This document shows, in pieces, positions 34,624 through 43,999 of a stretch of DNA of 64,000 nucleotides. Position 1 is the stretch's first letter. Each line of letters starts with the position of its first letter. Source of the DNA: SZUA-430 sp040381215 (GTDB lineage Bacteria > Pseudomonadota > Alphaproteobacteria > Micropepsales > Micropepsaceae); NCBI GenBank assembly GCA_040381215.1, contig JBEIHO010000006.1:9421-73420 (forward strand). Direction: 5' to 3'. The translations under genes and the position numbers were made by a program. Under the pieces are notes generated by a model that did no database searches, was not told where the DNA came from, and saw nothing but the letters and a program-made list of their open reading frames with translations.

Positions 34624-35685
34624 ATGTCGAGACAAGGCCGGATCTTGATCTATGGTGCCACGGGTTACACCGGAAAACTGACCGCCCGGACCGCAAAAAC
34701 CCTTGGCCTTCAGCCAATCCTCGCCGGTCGAAACGAGGCCAAGGTAAGGGAGGTCGCCGATGAACTTGGCCTCGCGTGGCGCGCCTTCGACCTGAAAGAC
34801 ACAGCCAGCCTCGAGGCCGCCCTGTCGGAAGTGGCTGTGGTCCTGCACATCGCCGGCCCGTTTTCCGCCACGGCACGCCCCATGGTGGACGCCTGCATCA
34901 GGACCAACACACACTATCTCGACATCACCGGCGAGATCGACATCTTCGAGACCCTGGCCACGCGCGATGGCGAAGCCCGCCTCGCCGGCATCATGCTGCT
35001 GCCCGGCGTCGGCTTTGACGTCGTCCCCTCAGACTGCCTCGCCGCCCACATGAAGCGTCGCATGCCGGACGCGCGCGACCTGAAAATGTACATCGGCGGT
35101 CTCAATGGCGTCTCCCGCGGCACCGCCAAGACCATGATTGAAGGGATCGCGCAGGGAACGCGGGTGCGCCGTGGTGGCGAACTCGAAACCCTCGAAGGCG
35201 TCCACGAGGATCTCTGCGACTTCGGCACCGGCATCCGCCCGACCGTCGCCGTCAGCTGGGGAGACGTTTCGACGGCCTGGCACTCGACACGCATTCCCAA
35301 CATCGAGGTGCATTTCGAAGCCGTCCCCGAGCTTCGCCGCATGTCGAAGGTCCCCGGGATGATCAAGTACCTGCTGGGCATGAGCTTCATGCAGACATAC
35401 CTCAAGCGCCAGGTGGACAAGCGCCCGGAAGGCCCGAGTGACGAGCAACGCCGCACCGGCAAGGCCATCCTCATCGGCGTCAGCCGCAATGACCGCAACG
35501 AGACAATGCGCACGCGCCTGACCACACCCGAGGGCTACAGCCTCACCGCACTCACCGGTCTCGAGATCGCGCGCCGCGTCGCAAGCGGCGATTTCAAGCC
35601 GGGGTTCCAGACACCCAGCACCGCCTATGGCGCCGACTTCATCCTGCAATTCGATGGCGTGACCCGCGAGGACCTGAACAGCTGA
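34624..35685 (+). CDS. Saccharopine dehydrogenase-like / trans-acting enoyl reductase family protein
   Basis: A 353-residue protein with an N-terminal Rossmann fold (ILIYGATGYTGKLTA, residues 7-21; AGRNEAKVREVADELGL for NADP selectivity) and a C-terminal catalytic-like domain containing MLLPGVGFDVVPSDCLA and YIGGLNGVSRGTAKTM. The family includes saccharopine reductases and stand-alone enoyl reductases that act on polyketide/lipid intermediates; the short length fits the second group. The ribosome site AAGGAA precedes ATG 34624. Substrate is unknown. Confidence 0.82.
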   Translation: MSRQGRILIYGATGYTGKLTARTAKTLGLQPILAGRNEAKVREVADELGLAWRAFDLKDTASLEAALSEVAVVLHIAGPFSATARPMVDACIRTNTHYLDITGEIDIFETLATRDGEARLAGIMLLPGVGFDVVPSDCLAAHMKRRMPDARDLKMYIGGLNGVSRGTAKTMIEGIAQGTRVRRGGELETLEGVHEDLCDFGTGIRPTVAVSWGDVSTAWHSTRIPNIEVHFEAVPELRRMSKVPGMIKYLLGMSFMQTYLKRQVDKRPEGPSDEQRRTGKAILIGVSRNDRNETMRTRLTTPEGYSLTALTGLEIARRVASGDFKPGFQTPSTAYGADFILQFDGVTREDLNS

Positions 35686-35691
35686 AAACCC

Positions 35692-36360
35692 TCAGCGGCC
35701 GCGATAGCCCGAACCCGCATTGTTGAGCCCGTGCTGCACGGCCCAGATCGCAACCTGCGTTCGATTGGTGGCGCCAAGCTTGCGCAACACGGTCTTGATG
35801 TGAACCTTGACCGTCGCCTCGGTGATCGAGAGGGCCTTGGCAATCGACTTGTTGGTATGCCCGTCGGCCAGGCTGCGGATGATGTCGAGTTCGCGCTGCG
35901 ACAGCGCCACATCGCCCACGCGGACGCGATCAACCGGGCTTGCCGACTGCTGTGACTGCAAGGCCCCCAGGAAATTCGTGAGCACGCTCGGGAACACTTT
36001 CTCTCCCAGCATGACGAGCCTCAGCGCCTCGACAAGGGCCGGTGGCGAAATGCTCTTGAGCATGAACCCGTCGGCACCCGCGCCGAACATCTCGGACAGA
36101 TAGACAAGCTCGGCCGCATCCGACAGCACGACAACGCGCGCCTGCGGCATGAGGCTCTTGAGGCGCGCAACGCCGGCACCACCGATGCCGTACTCGACAA
36201 CGACCAGATGCGCGCTTTCGCCACGCGCCACACGCTGCGCAGCCTCCTCGATCGTCGCGGCCTCGAAGCCGACCGCGAAACCGCGGCCATCCAGTTGCGC
36301 CCGCAGACCGGCACGCAGCAGCGGCTGTGAATCGACAAGCCACAAGACTGCAGTCTCCAC
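35692..36360 (-). CDS. LuxR-type response regulator with Glu at the phospho-acceptor position
   Basis: A 222-residue regulator: receiver (residues about 5-118) and LuxR/NarL helix-turn-helix (about 150-215, ELDIIRSLADGHTNKSIAKA and TVKVHIKTVLRKLGATNR). Active-site positions: Asp10 and Lys102 are present, but the phospho-acceptor aligns with Glu56 (HLVVVEYGIGG), which often mimics phosphorylation, so activity may be constitutive or phosphorylation-independent. No kinase is adjacent. It resembles the regulator cut by the left edge (1-286), which keeps Asp. The start is uncertain: GTG at 36360 with GGGGG five bases upstream is chosen; an upstream GTG at 36435 is possible. Confidence 0.85.
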   Translation of the reverse strand: METAVLWLVDSQPLLRAGLRAQLDGRGFAVGFEAATIEEAAQRVARGESAHLVVVEYGIGGAGVARLKSLMPQARVVVLSDAAELVYLSEMFGAGADGFMLKSISPPALVEALRLVMLGEKVFPSVLTNFLGALQSQQSASPVDRVRVGDVALSQRELDIIRSLADGHTNKSIAKALSITEATVKVHIKTVLRKLGATNRTQVAIWAVQHGLNNAGSGYRGR

Positions 36361-36565
36361 CCGTGCCCCCAACGCATCCAAAAGAACTAGTAGGCGCGTT
36401 CCACCTACCCCGGAGGAGACGCGCGCGATACCCACTTAGTATGAAAAAATTCCCTGCCGTACTATACGAAATGATGGGATCATGGGAAATTTCAGCGCGC
36501 ACAATTCCCCGTTGAATCAATGCAGAATGCACACTTTTGGGGACAGGATCGGTTGCACCACCAAC
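36361..36565. other. Intergenic region
   Basis: A gene-free 205-bp stretch, AT-rich around 36440-36500, with an imperfect inverted repeat AAAATTCCC / GGGAAATTT (about 36446-36454 and 36484-36492). Probably the promoter region of the LuxR-type regulator. Confidence 0.3.
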
Positions 36566-37441
36566 CTACTCGCCGGTAGATCGCAACACAGCATCGATGA
36601 AAGCGCGGATCCGCGCATGCACGCTGACAGGATCATCGCGAAACGCGCCATGGCCGCAGTGAGGAAAGATGGTAAACGCACCCACGCCCGGTTGCAAGGC
36701 GTCGAAAATTTCCTGTGACAGGTGAAGCGGCGTGATCGGATCCATGCCTCCGGCCAGGACAAGGACCGGACAACCGATGCGTTTCAGCTGCGGACGAAAA
36801 TCCATCTGGCGGATTTCTCGTCCCGGCAGCGAAAAATGTCGAAACACCTCCGGTCGGGTAATCGCGCGCGCACGCGCCCCCAGCCCGTCAGCAGGCTGGG
36901 TGGTGTTGTAGAGCGGCATGCAGACCTTGAGATACGCATCAAACGCTGCGTCATCGCCCACATTCCAGAAGCGCTCGGCCACGCTGTGCACGGCCTCCCC
37001 GCCCTTGTCGCGGAACCAGCCCAGCGTGAAGTCGAAATCCATCCGCGCGGCGGTGCTCGACAGGATAAGCGCGCCGGCATGCCCCGGGTGCCGCGTGGCA
37101 TAGGACTGCGCAACCATGCCGCCAAAGGACTGGCCGAGGACAATGGGCCGTGTAATGCCAAGGACGGCGCAGAACGCAGCGATGTCGTCACCCCACTGGG
37201 CCAGCGTCCACGTCGACGGATCGCTGGGCACGCTGCGCCCGTTGCCCCGATGGTCGAGATAGATGACCTGCGCAATGTCTGCGAACGCGTCAAACCCCGG
37301 CCTCAGCCCGGAGTGATCGAACCCGGGGCCACCATGCAGGATCATCAGGACAGGCTTCTCCCGCATCCGGTCTTTATCCGGCGCAAGCCCGGAGCCCACC
37401 GTGTCGAAGAAAATCCTCTGTCCACCGACATCGACGAACAT
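36566..37441 (-). CDS. Alpha/beta hydrolase, proline iminopeptidase-like
   Basis: A 291-residue enzyme of the S33/alpha-beta hydrolase type: oxyanion segment MILHGGPGFDH, DHRGNGRS, nucleophile in VLGQSFGGMVAQ, acid in LVLAGGMDPITP and His in PHCGHGAF. All catalytic parts are present. It lies three bases after the SCO gene in the same direction, so both probably share a transcript. Its substrate, a peptide or ester, is unknown. Confidence 0.87.
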   Translation of the reverse strand: MFVDVGGQRIFFDTVGSGLAPDKDRMREKPVLMILHGGPGFDHSGLRPGFDAFADIAQVIYLDHRGNGRSVPSDPSTWTLAQWGDDIAAFCAVLGITRPIVLGQSFGGMVAQSYATRHPGHAGALILSSTAARMDFDFTLGWFRDKGGEAVHSVAERFWNVGDDAAFDAYLKVCMPLYNTTQPADGLGARARAITRPEVFRHFSLPGREIRQMDFRPQLKRIGCPVLVLAGGMDPITPLHLSQEIFDALQPGVGAFTIFPHCGHGAFRDDPVSVHARIRAFIDAVLRSTGE

Positions 37442-37444
37442 GGC

Positions 37445-38059
37445 TCAGCGATATCCGTCCTTGGCCAGGCGCCGCAGCTTGTCCATGGCCGCCTGGGGCG
37501 CCTCTTCATAGGCAATCGTGCCGAAGAAAAGACCCTTGGAGTCCAGTTGAACGATCAGCGCGCTGTGATCCACCGTGTAGGACGCGCCTCCCGTATCGAC
37601 CTTCTTGAAATAGATGCCGAGGGACTTGGTCAGCTTCGAGATTTCCGCAGGCTCCCCCGTCAGTCCGCGGATCCTTGGATCGAAGGATGACAGATAGGCC
37701 TTCAGCACATCCGGCGTATCGCGCGCGGGATCCACGCTGATGAAATAGGCACCGATCTTGTCCCCGTCATCTCCCAGTTGCTTGAGGTAGGACGTCATCG
37801 ACGCAAGCGTCGTTGGGCAGACATCCGGACAATAGGTAAAACCGAAGAACAGCACCGCTGGCTTGCCGAGGATATCTTTCTTCCCGACCAGTGCCCCCGT
37901 GTGGTCCACCAGCGTGAAGTCGGCAACCTCGGGACCTTGCATGCCCCTGCTGGGTCCCGATCCCGAGCCAGGCTTGCCGGTGCCGAACAGCAGAAAGGCC
38001 AGCAACACGAGCAGTCCGGCCGAAAGGGCAATAAGGGGATATCTCGAGCGCAAGGGCAT
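37445..38059 (-). CDS. SCO1/SenC copper chaperone
   Basis: A 204-residue thioredoxin-fold protein with an N-terminal membrane anchor (LIALSAGLLVLLAFLLFG) and the copper ligands Cys77 and Cys81 (FTYCPDVCP) plus His164 (TVDHSALI). SCO proteins deliver copper to, or reduce, the CuA site of cytochrome c oxidase and often work with PCu(A)C, found here at 1510-2001. ATG 38059; divergent from the MFS gene at 38164 across 104 bp. Confidence 0.93.
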   Translation of the reverse strand: MPLRSRYPLIALSAGLLVLLAFLLFGTGKPGSGSGPSRGMQGPEVADFTLVDHTGALVGKKDILGKPAVLFFGFTYCPDVCPTTLASMTSYLKQLGDDGDKIGAYFISVDPARDTPDVLKAYLSSFDPRIRGLTGEPAEISKLTKSLGIYFKKVDTGGASYTVDHSALIVQLDSKGLFFGTIAYEEAPQAAMDKLRRLAKDGYR

Positions 38060-38163
38060 CCGGCAATCCTGAACTGTGCTATCCGGACGGACTTCTGGTG
38101 CAGGTGCAGCCCACTGTCAATGCGCCACCCGCCGCCCCGGCATCGAACAGGGATCTGGACCCC

Positions 38164-39432
38164 ATGAGCGACACAAACGCGCCGGTTCCGGCAGCAAGAC
38201 GGTCTGCCGCCGTAAGCTTCATCTTCATCACGCTGGTCCTCGACGTGCTTGCGATGGGCGTGATCATCCCGGTTCTTCCAAAGCTGATCGACGGCTTCAT
38301 GGGCGGCCAGCACGCCGACGCGGTGCGCATGGGCAGCCTGCTGGGTTTGATCTGGGCCGTCATGCAGTTCATCTGCGCCCCCATCCAGGGCGCGCTCTCC
38401 GACCGCTTTGGTCGCAGGCCGGTCTTGCTGGTCTCGATGACAGGCTTGGGGCTCGATTACATCTTGATGGCGCTCGCGCCAAATCTGACATGGCTGATCA
38501 TCGGCCGCGCCCTCTCGGGCGTCACCGCCGCCAGCTTCAGCACGGCCAATGCCTACATCGCCGACATCACCACACCCGATCGCCGTGCGGCAGCCTTCGG
38601 CATGATGGGTGCGGCCTTCGGCATCGGCTTCGTCCTGGGCCCCCTCCTCGGTGGCATCACGGGCAGCATCGACCCACGCCTTCCCTTCTGGATCGCGGCC
38701 GGCCTGTGCCTGCTGAACGCGCTCTATGGCTACTTCGTGCTACCCGAGTCCCTGCCACCGGAACGGCGCGCGAAAAACTTCTCGTTCGAGCGCTCGAACC
38801 CCATCGCGGCCATGTCCTTCCTCTATGCCAGCCCGCAATTGTTTGGCCTCGCGGTGGCCCAGTTCCTCTATGCCTTGTCGCACAACGTCTATCCGGCAGT
38901 GTTCAACTGGTTCGTCACCTATCGTTATGGCTGGAACGAGATGATGATCAGCTATGCGCTGGCGGCCGTTGGCGTCGCCAATATCATTATCCAGGGCGGC
39001 CTCACAGGACGCGTGGTCAAGCGTCTGGGCGAGCGCAGGTCCATCATTCTCGGCCTGACATGCGGCATCATGGGCTTCCTCATCTACGCCCTCGCACCGA
39101 CAGGCGGCTGGATCTGGTTCGCCATACCCGTCGCTGCACTGTGGGGCTTCTACGCGCCAGCCGCCCAGTCGCTTCTGTCACAGCGCGTCGATCCGTCGGA
39201 GCAGGGCCGCCTGCAGGGGGCTCTGGCAAGCATGAACGGCATATCGTTCATCATTGCCCCTCTTCTCTACCCGCAGGTCTTTGCCTTTGCTCTCGATGCA
39301 AGGCAGACCAGCGGTGACTGGCCAATCCTGGGCGCGCCCTTCTTCATTGCAGCCATGCTGCTGACACTGGCCTTGATCATGGCGCTGCGTGCAACAGCCC
39401 CGGGCACCGCGCAACGAAACGATGCGACCTAG
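38164..39432 (+). CDS. MFS transporter, TCR/Tet type
   Basis: A 422-residue, twelve-helix transporter of the TetA-like drug:proton antiporter group: motif A GALSDRFGRRPVLL, motif B-like IIGRALSGVTAASFSTANAY and motif C-like GAAFGIGFVLGPLLGG. The short N-terminus after MSDTNAPVPAARRS favours ATG 38164 over a longer frame. Without a TetR neighbour, tetracycline resistance should not be assumed; efflux of some small molecule is likely. It converges with the PAS gene, sharing four bases at the stops. Confidence 0.88.
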   Translation: MSDTNAPVPAARRSAAVSFIFITLVLDVLAMGVIIPVLPKLIDGFMGGQHADAVRMGSLLGLIWAVMQFICAPIQGALSDRFGRRPVLLVSMTGLGLDYILMALAPNLTWLIIGRALSGVTAASFSTANAYIADITTPDRRAAAFGMMGAAFGIGFVLGPLLGGITGSIDPRLPFWIAAGLCLLNALYGYFVLPESLPPERRAKNFSFERSNPIAAMSFLYASPQLFGLAVAQFLYALSHNVYPAVFNWFVTYRYGWNEMMISYALAAVGVANIIIQGGLTGRVVKRLGERRSIILGLTCGIMGFLIYALAPTGGWIWFAIPVAALWGFYAPAAQSLLSQRVDPSEQGRLQGALASMNGISFIIAPLLYPQVFAFALDARQTSGDWPILGAPFFIAAMLLTLALIMALRATAPGTAQRNDAT

Positions 39433-39977
39433 CGCATGTCGAGCCACGACCAGACTTCGGAATGCCCGACCGACCGAACGGTCCGCAGGCCAAGCGTCGG
39501 GTTCCAGATCAGGAAAACGACCACACCCTGACCCCGCCCGTGATCGAACAGCGGGAACCCGGTGAACTCGAACAACTCGATGCTGCCATCCGACAGCCGG
39601 ACCGGCGCCAACTGCCACAAGCCACAGGGCCGCAGCAGCATCATGAACGTGGCATCGAAGGCCTCGCCCTTGTAAGCAGGATCGACGAGATCGAGATAGT
39701 CCGTGCCCGTCATGGGATCGGCCTGCATGGCCGATAACCCCGCCCCGGCATGGCAGATGGTCAACCGACGGGCCACCGCATCAGGGCGGACAACCGCAAG
39801 CCAGCCACTCATGCCCGGCAACCACTCAAGCTGCAGATCTTCAAGCCGCGGCAGCAACCCGTTCTGGCAACCTCGCCGCACAAGCGCCTCGAGGCGCAGA
39901 CTATGCGCACTGCGCCCCCCAGCAAGCCCAGCCAGTCCCTCCGCATTCACCCCAGCCAGCGCCCTCTCCGGGATCAT
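39429..39977 (-). CDS. PAS-domain protein (PAS_5-like)
   Basis: A protein of 182 residues from ATG 39977. It contains a PAS-type core (MTGTDYLDLVDPAYKGEAFD, then LWQLAPVRLSDGSIELFEFTGFPLFD), similar to the alphaproteobacterial PAS_5 group that has no attached output domain. Ligand and partner are unknown. The start is uncertain: ATG 40112 would add 45 residues, with a hydrophobic stretch (SGLLLVALPPSLPLPP). No strong ribosome site marks either. A palindrome at 40116-40134 lies upstream. Confidence 0.7.
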   Translation of the reverse strand: MIPERALAGVNAEGLAGLAGGRSAHSLRLEALVRRGCQNGLLPRLEDLQLEWLPGMSGWLAVVRPDAVARRLTICHAGAGLSAMQADPMTGTDYLDLVDPAYKGEAFDATFMMLLRPCGLWQLAPVRLSDGSIELFEFTGFPLFDHGRGQGVVVFLIWNPTLGLRTVRSVGHSEVWSWLDMR

Positions 39978-40115
39978 CGAGTTACGGGGCGAACCAGAGA
40001 GCGTTCGGGCGGACTTGAACGGCGGATTGATCACGGGAACGGGATCCAGCGGTGGAAGCGGCAGGGATGGCGGCAAAGCGACAAGCAACAAGCCTGAAAA
40101 AACACCCCACATCCT

Positions 40116-40134
40116 TGATATGACGAGTATATCA
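40116..40134. promoter_or_regulatory. AT-rich palindrome upstream of PAS gene
   Basis: TGATAT-GACGAGT-ATATCA is a 6-bp perfect inverted repeat, extended imperfectly outward by CC/GG. It is an operator or promoter candidate for the PAS gene (minus strand) or the membrane protein gene (plus strand). Confidence 0.35.
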
Positions 40135-40366
40135 GGCGGCACGCCCCCCATTTGAAGGGGCCCATTGAACCGCCGATATAGGCAGGTGCAGCGAATTCGC
40201 AACACACGCCGGGAACAAGAGGCACCCTGCAGTTGAGCTTTGGATCCATCAGGGGGTTGGCCAACAATCCTCAGGCCGCGCATGAGCAGATTTGGCAGCC
40301 GGTCGCGCTTGCGAAGCCACCGATGCGCTTATAATCGCGAATCACCGATCTGCGGGGGATCCACCC

Positions 40367-40822
40367 ATGTCTCGTTATCGTCAGCGCCGCGTCCGCCTGA
40401 ACTCGTCATCGCCCACATTCGACGTGTTCCCGCTCCTGTCGCTGCCCCTGATCTACTACAATTTCATGGTCATCGCTGTTTTCGGGCTCGACCAGCAGCA
40501 GGTCAACGCCTGGCTCAATGGCACAGCCTTCGAGATCACGATGTTCTCCGGCATGGTCTGGTCGATGACCCAGTCCGACGTCATCGTCACCGCCGCGATG
40601 GGCCTGCTGTTCATCGAGATCCTGAAATCGGTAGGCACGCCGATGCTGTCGCTGGTCAATCACGGCATCGCCGTCATGACCCTGCTCATCTACTCGGTCC
40701 AGTTCATGTCGATCCCGGGCTTCACGACATCGGCCTTCTTCCTGCTGGGCCTGATGCAGCTCATCGACGTCATTGCCGGGTACACGATCACCATCGTCGC
40801 CACACGCGGCCTGTCCAGATAG
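40367..40822 (+). CDS. Four-helix membrane protein of unknown function
   Basis: A 151-residue protein with a basic N-terminus (SRYRQRRVRLN) and four predicted membrane helices (about 20-40, 62-85, 90-115, 122-145). I do not recognise the family. ATG 40367 follows GGGGGA, and the open frame upstream of it lacks support. It ends before a strong terminator shared with the convergent parC. Confidence 0.7.
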   Translation: MSRYRQRRVRLNSSSPTFDVFPLLSLPLIYYNFMVIAVFGLDQQQVNAWLNGTAFEITMFSGMVWSMTQSDVIVTAAMGLLFIEILKSVGTPMLSLVNHGIAVMTLLIYSVQFMSIPGFTTSAFFLLGLMQLIDVIAGYTITIVATRGLSR

Positions 40823-40826
40823 GAAA

Positions 40827-40851
40827 AAGGCCGCGACGGAACCGCGGCCTT
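40827..40851. terminator. Bidirectional intrinsic terminator
   Basis: AAGGCCGCG / CGCGGCCTT, 9-bp perfect stem with a 7-base loop, between the stop at 40822 (plus) and parC stop at 40877 (minus). On the minus strand it is followed by TTTCC, on the plus strand by CTCATCTTT. Confidence 0.85.
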
Positions 40852-40876
40852 CTCATCTTTCAGCCAATGCAAAGCC

Positions 40877-43096
40877 TCAGAACGGGACGACAAATTTGCC
40901 GTTCTTGGGCCACCCCTTGGGCACCAGGCGTCCGGATTGCGCGCGCCCCCCGACATATTCCTTGAGCTCACCCTTCTCCCAGGTCCGCCCGTTATAGTCC
41001 TTCAGGCCATCGGCCAGCACGAAAACGGCGGCATCGTTCAGGCCACCATCCTTGAACTTCTGCAGCGCCACACCCTTGCCGCGCGCCATCTCCGGCACCT
41101 CGCCGACACCGAATACGACCATCTTCCTGTTATCACCAATCAGGGCCACATGATCGCCCGAGACCGGCGTGCAGACCCGCGCCTCTTCCAGCGGATCGAC
41201 ATTGAGAACCTGCTTGCCACCACGCTTCTGGGCAAGCACTTCGTCCTCGGGAACGATGAACCCGCGCCCGGTGTTCGAGGCCACCAGAAGCTTGCGACCG
41301 GGCAGGTGCACGAACATCGCGACGATGTCCTGGTCATTCTCCATGTCGCACATCAGGCGAATGGGCTCGCCATGCCCGCGTCCGCCCGGCAACTGCGAAC
41401 AGTCAAGCGTGAAGAAGCGCCCATTGGTCGACAGCACAAGAAGCTTGTCCGTGGTCTGCGCCTTGACCCAGAAGCGTCCCTTGTCGCCGTCCTTGTACTT
41501 CACGTCATCGCTGGGCTCGATATGCCCCTTCATGGCCCTGATCCAGCCCTTCTCCGAGCAGAGAACCGTGATCGGCTCCTTCTCGACCAGCGATTCAAGC
41601 GGCACGTCCTCGATCGCCGGCGCATCAGAGAAGGTCGAGCGGCGCTTGCCCAGCGCGGTCTTCGCCCCGAACCGCGCCCGTAGCTCCTGGAAGCTCGCCT
41701 TCAGCCTGTCATTCTGCAGCTCCTCCGACTTGACGAGGGACTTCAGCTCTTTCTGCTCGGCCTGCAGCGCCTTGTGCTCCTGTCGGATTTCCATTTCCTC
41801 GAGCTTGCGCAAGCTGCGCAGTCGCATGTTGAGGATGGCTTCCGCCTGCATGTCGGTAAGCTTGAACGCCTTGATCAGCTCGGCCTTGGGCTCGTCCGAC
41901 GTGCGGATGATCTTGATCACCTTGTCGATGTTCAGGAAGACCGCAAGGTAGCCCTCGAGGATCTCGAGCCGATCCGCGATCTTGGCCAGTCTGTGGTTGG
42001 CCCGGCGGATCATCACCGCGCGCTGGTGCTCGAGGAAGGCAAGCAGAACCTGCTTCAGGCTCATCACGCGCGGCGTCTGGTTCGAATCCAGCACCGTCAT
42101 GTTGAGCGGGAACCGCGTCTCGAGATCCGTCAGGCGGAACACATGCTCCATCAGCATCTCCGCCTCGACATTGCGGCTCTTGGGCACGAGGACGAGACGT
42201 ATGTCTTCCGCCGACTCGTCGCGCACATCGTCCAGCAGCGGCAGCTTCTTCTCCGAGATCAGGTCCGCGATCTTCTCGATCAGCTTGGACTTTGCGACCT
42301 GGAAGGGGATCTCGGTGACGACGATCTGCCAGGTGCCCCGCGCACCTTCTTCCTTGGTCCAGCGGGCACGCACGCGAAATCCGCCCTTGCCCGAGCGATA
42401 GGCCTCCGCGATCGATGACGCCGGTTCGACCACGATGCCACCCGTCGGGAAGTCCGGCCCCTTGATGTATTGCAGCAGCGTCTCGTCGCGCGCATTGGGC
42501 GTGTTGACCAGATGGATCAGCGCCTGCGCAATCTCGTCGAGGTTATGCGGCGGGATATTGGTCGCCATGCCAACCGCAATGCCCGCTGCGCCGTTGGCAA
42601 GCAGGTTCGGGAACCCGCCGGGAATGATGACCGGTTCCTGGTCCTCGCCATTATAGGTCGGGCGGAAGTCGGTACCGTCGTCGTTCAGGCCCTCGAGCAG
42701 GATCTGCGCGATCTCGGTCAACCGGCTTTCCGTGTAGCGCATGGCCGCCGCATTGTCGCCGTCGACATTGCCGAAATTGCCCTGCCCGTCGATCAGCGGA
42801 TAGCGCAGCGAGAAGCTCTGCGCCATGCGCACCAGCGCGTCATAGATCGACTGGTCGCCATGCGGATGGAACTGGCCCATGACGTCACCCACGACGCGCG
42901 CGCACTTCTTGAAGCTGGACTTCGGGTCCAGCCCCAGCCGCTGCATCGCAAACAAGAGCCGCCGGTGCACCGGCTTCAAGCCGTCGCGCACATCCGGCAA
43001 CGCGCGCTGCATGATGGTCGAAAGCGCATAGGCAAGGTAGCGCTCGCCCAGCGCATCCTTCAGGTCGACCTCACGCACGACATCATCGAGGGCCAT
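40877..43096 (-). CDS. parC: DNA topoisomerase IV subunit A
   Basis: A 739-residue type IIA topoisomerase subunit: winged-helix/tower part with the active-site Tyr121 (AMRYTESRL), coiled-coil, and a C-terminal beta-pinwheel (from about 505). It breaks and rejoins DNA to decatenate sister chromosomes. It lacks the GyrA box and is shorter than GyrA, which favours ParC. In the quinolone region GDQSIYDAL, the position equal to E. coli ParC Ser80 is Gln82; Asp86 corresponds to Glu84. It follows recO, 141 bp apart, and ends at a strong terminator, so it is the last gene of the housekeeping block or has its own promoter. Confidence 0.93.
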   Translation of the reverse strand: MALDDVVREVDLKDALGERYLAYALSTIMQRALPDVRDGLKPVHRRLLFAMQRLGLDPKSSFKKCARVVGDVMGQFHPHGDQSIYDALVRMAQSFSLRYPLIDGQGNFGNVDGDNAAAMRYTESRLTEIAQILLEGLNDDGTDFRPTYNGEDQEPVIIPGGFPNLLANGAAGIAVGMATNIPPHNLDEIAQALIHLVNTPNARDETLLQYIKGPDFPTGGIVVEPASSIAEAYRSGKGGFRVRARWTKEEGARGTWQIVVTEIPFQVAKSKLIEKIADLISEKKLPLLDDVRDESAEDIRLVLVPKSRNVEAEMLMEHVFRLTDLETRFPLNMTVLDSNQTPRVMSLKQVLLAFLEHQRAVMIRRANHRLAKIADRLEILEGYLAVFLNIDKVIKIIRTSDEPKAELIKAFKLTDMQAEAILNMRLRSLRKLEEMEIRQEHKALQAEQKELKSLVKSEELQNDRLKASFQELRARFGAKTALGKRRSTFSDAPAIEDVPLESLVEKEPITVLCSEKGWIRAMKGHIEPSDDVKYKDGDKGRFWVKAQTTDKLLVLSTNGRFFTLDCSQLPGGRGHGEPIRLMCDMENDQDIVAMFVHLPGRKLLVASNTGRGFIVPEDEVLAQKRGGKQVLNVDPLEEARVCTPVSGDHVALIGDNRKMVVFGVGEVPEMARGKGVALQKFKDGGLNDAAVFVLADGLKDYNGRTWEKGELKEYVGGRAQSGRLVPKGWPKNGKFVVPF

Positions 43097-43237
43097 GTTG
43101 CTTTCCTGCCTGTTCGTCCAATCCAGAAGGCGCCTGACTAACGACAGCCGCGACCGCCCGCAAGGGACCCAAACGGCTTATATTCAAGGGCTTTTCTTGG
43201 GGAAAACCGAAATCGTCGCAGAGATGAGCCCGCCGCC

Positions 43238-43966
43238 TCAGGCTTTCTCCACACGCTGCCCAAACCGCAGCCGCGCCTCGGGCAGGCCCTTGCCGTGAGC
43301 CTCCGCCAGAACCCGCTCGAGGAAATGCGACGTCAGGAGCAGGCCGGATGACAGCGTCTCTCCATCCACAGGCTGGGCGGCGTCGAACAGAAAACCGGGC
43401 AAACGCAGCAGCCGATGCGCAAAGGGTCCCGCCCCTGCCTCGGTAACGGCCCGCCCCGAGCGCGGCGACACATAGGCAAGCCCCTCCCGCGCCCCGGTCA
43501 CCGCACAGCTTTCCAGGTCAAGCCCGAAGCCAAGGTCCTCGAGCAGGACCATCTCGAACCGCACAAGCGAGGCAACCCACGCGATGCCGGGCTCCAGCAC
43601 CATGTGCTGCAACACCCCGTCGAGCGCCAGGAACACACGCTCATGCACCTCACGCTCGGGCAGCAACGCCGAACACAGGGAACAGGCCGCGGCCAGCCCG
43701 TCGAGCTTCAACCTGTCATCGAAGAAATGTGCCGCGCGCGCCGCAGACATCTCGGTCGTGTAGGACCCCAACTGGTCATCCATCCGCGCCCGCCAGTGCA
43801 CCGACAGCAGGTTTCCCGGCTCCAGCGCCCCCCGCACCCGTCGCGATGCCGCCCCCCGCATCAGGCCCAGATGTCGCCCGTGCGCGCGCGTCAGGGCTTC
43901 GAGAATGGCCCCATGCTCGCCGAAGGGACGAACGGCCAGAACGATGGCATCGTCATTCCAGTCCAC
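43238..43966 (-). CDS. recO: DNA repair protein RecO
   Basis: A 242-residue protein: N-terminal OB fold (DDAIVLAVRPFGEHGAILEA, GLMRGAASRR) and a helical C-terminal domain with SLVRFEMVLLEDLGFGLDL, the standard RecO signature. It loads RecA with RecF/RecR on SSB-coated DNA. GTG 43966 is the start (GTGGACTGG), 33 bp after era, the usual neighbour in alphaproteobacteria. Confidence 0.92.
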   Translation of the reverse strand: MDWNDDAIVLAVRPFGEHGAILEALTRAHGRHLGLMRGAASRRVRGALEPGNLLSVHWRARMDDQLGSYTTEMSAARAAHFFDDRLKLDGLAAACSLCSALLPEREVHERVFLALDGVLQHMVLEPGIAWVASLVRFEMVLLEDLGFGLDLESCAVTGAREGLAYVSPRSGRAVTEAGAGPFAHRLLRLPGFLFDAAQPVDGETLSSGLLLTSHFLERVLAEAHGKGLPEARLRFGQRVEKA

Positions 43967-43999
43967 TGTCGACCCTCGAGGCTGGCACCAGCAGCATGC

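Noticed and set aside
38164..39432. Tetracycline resistance determinant
   Set aside because: The protein belongs to the Tet-type MFS branch, but there is no TetR-type repressor next to it and many non-resistance transporters share these motifs.
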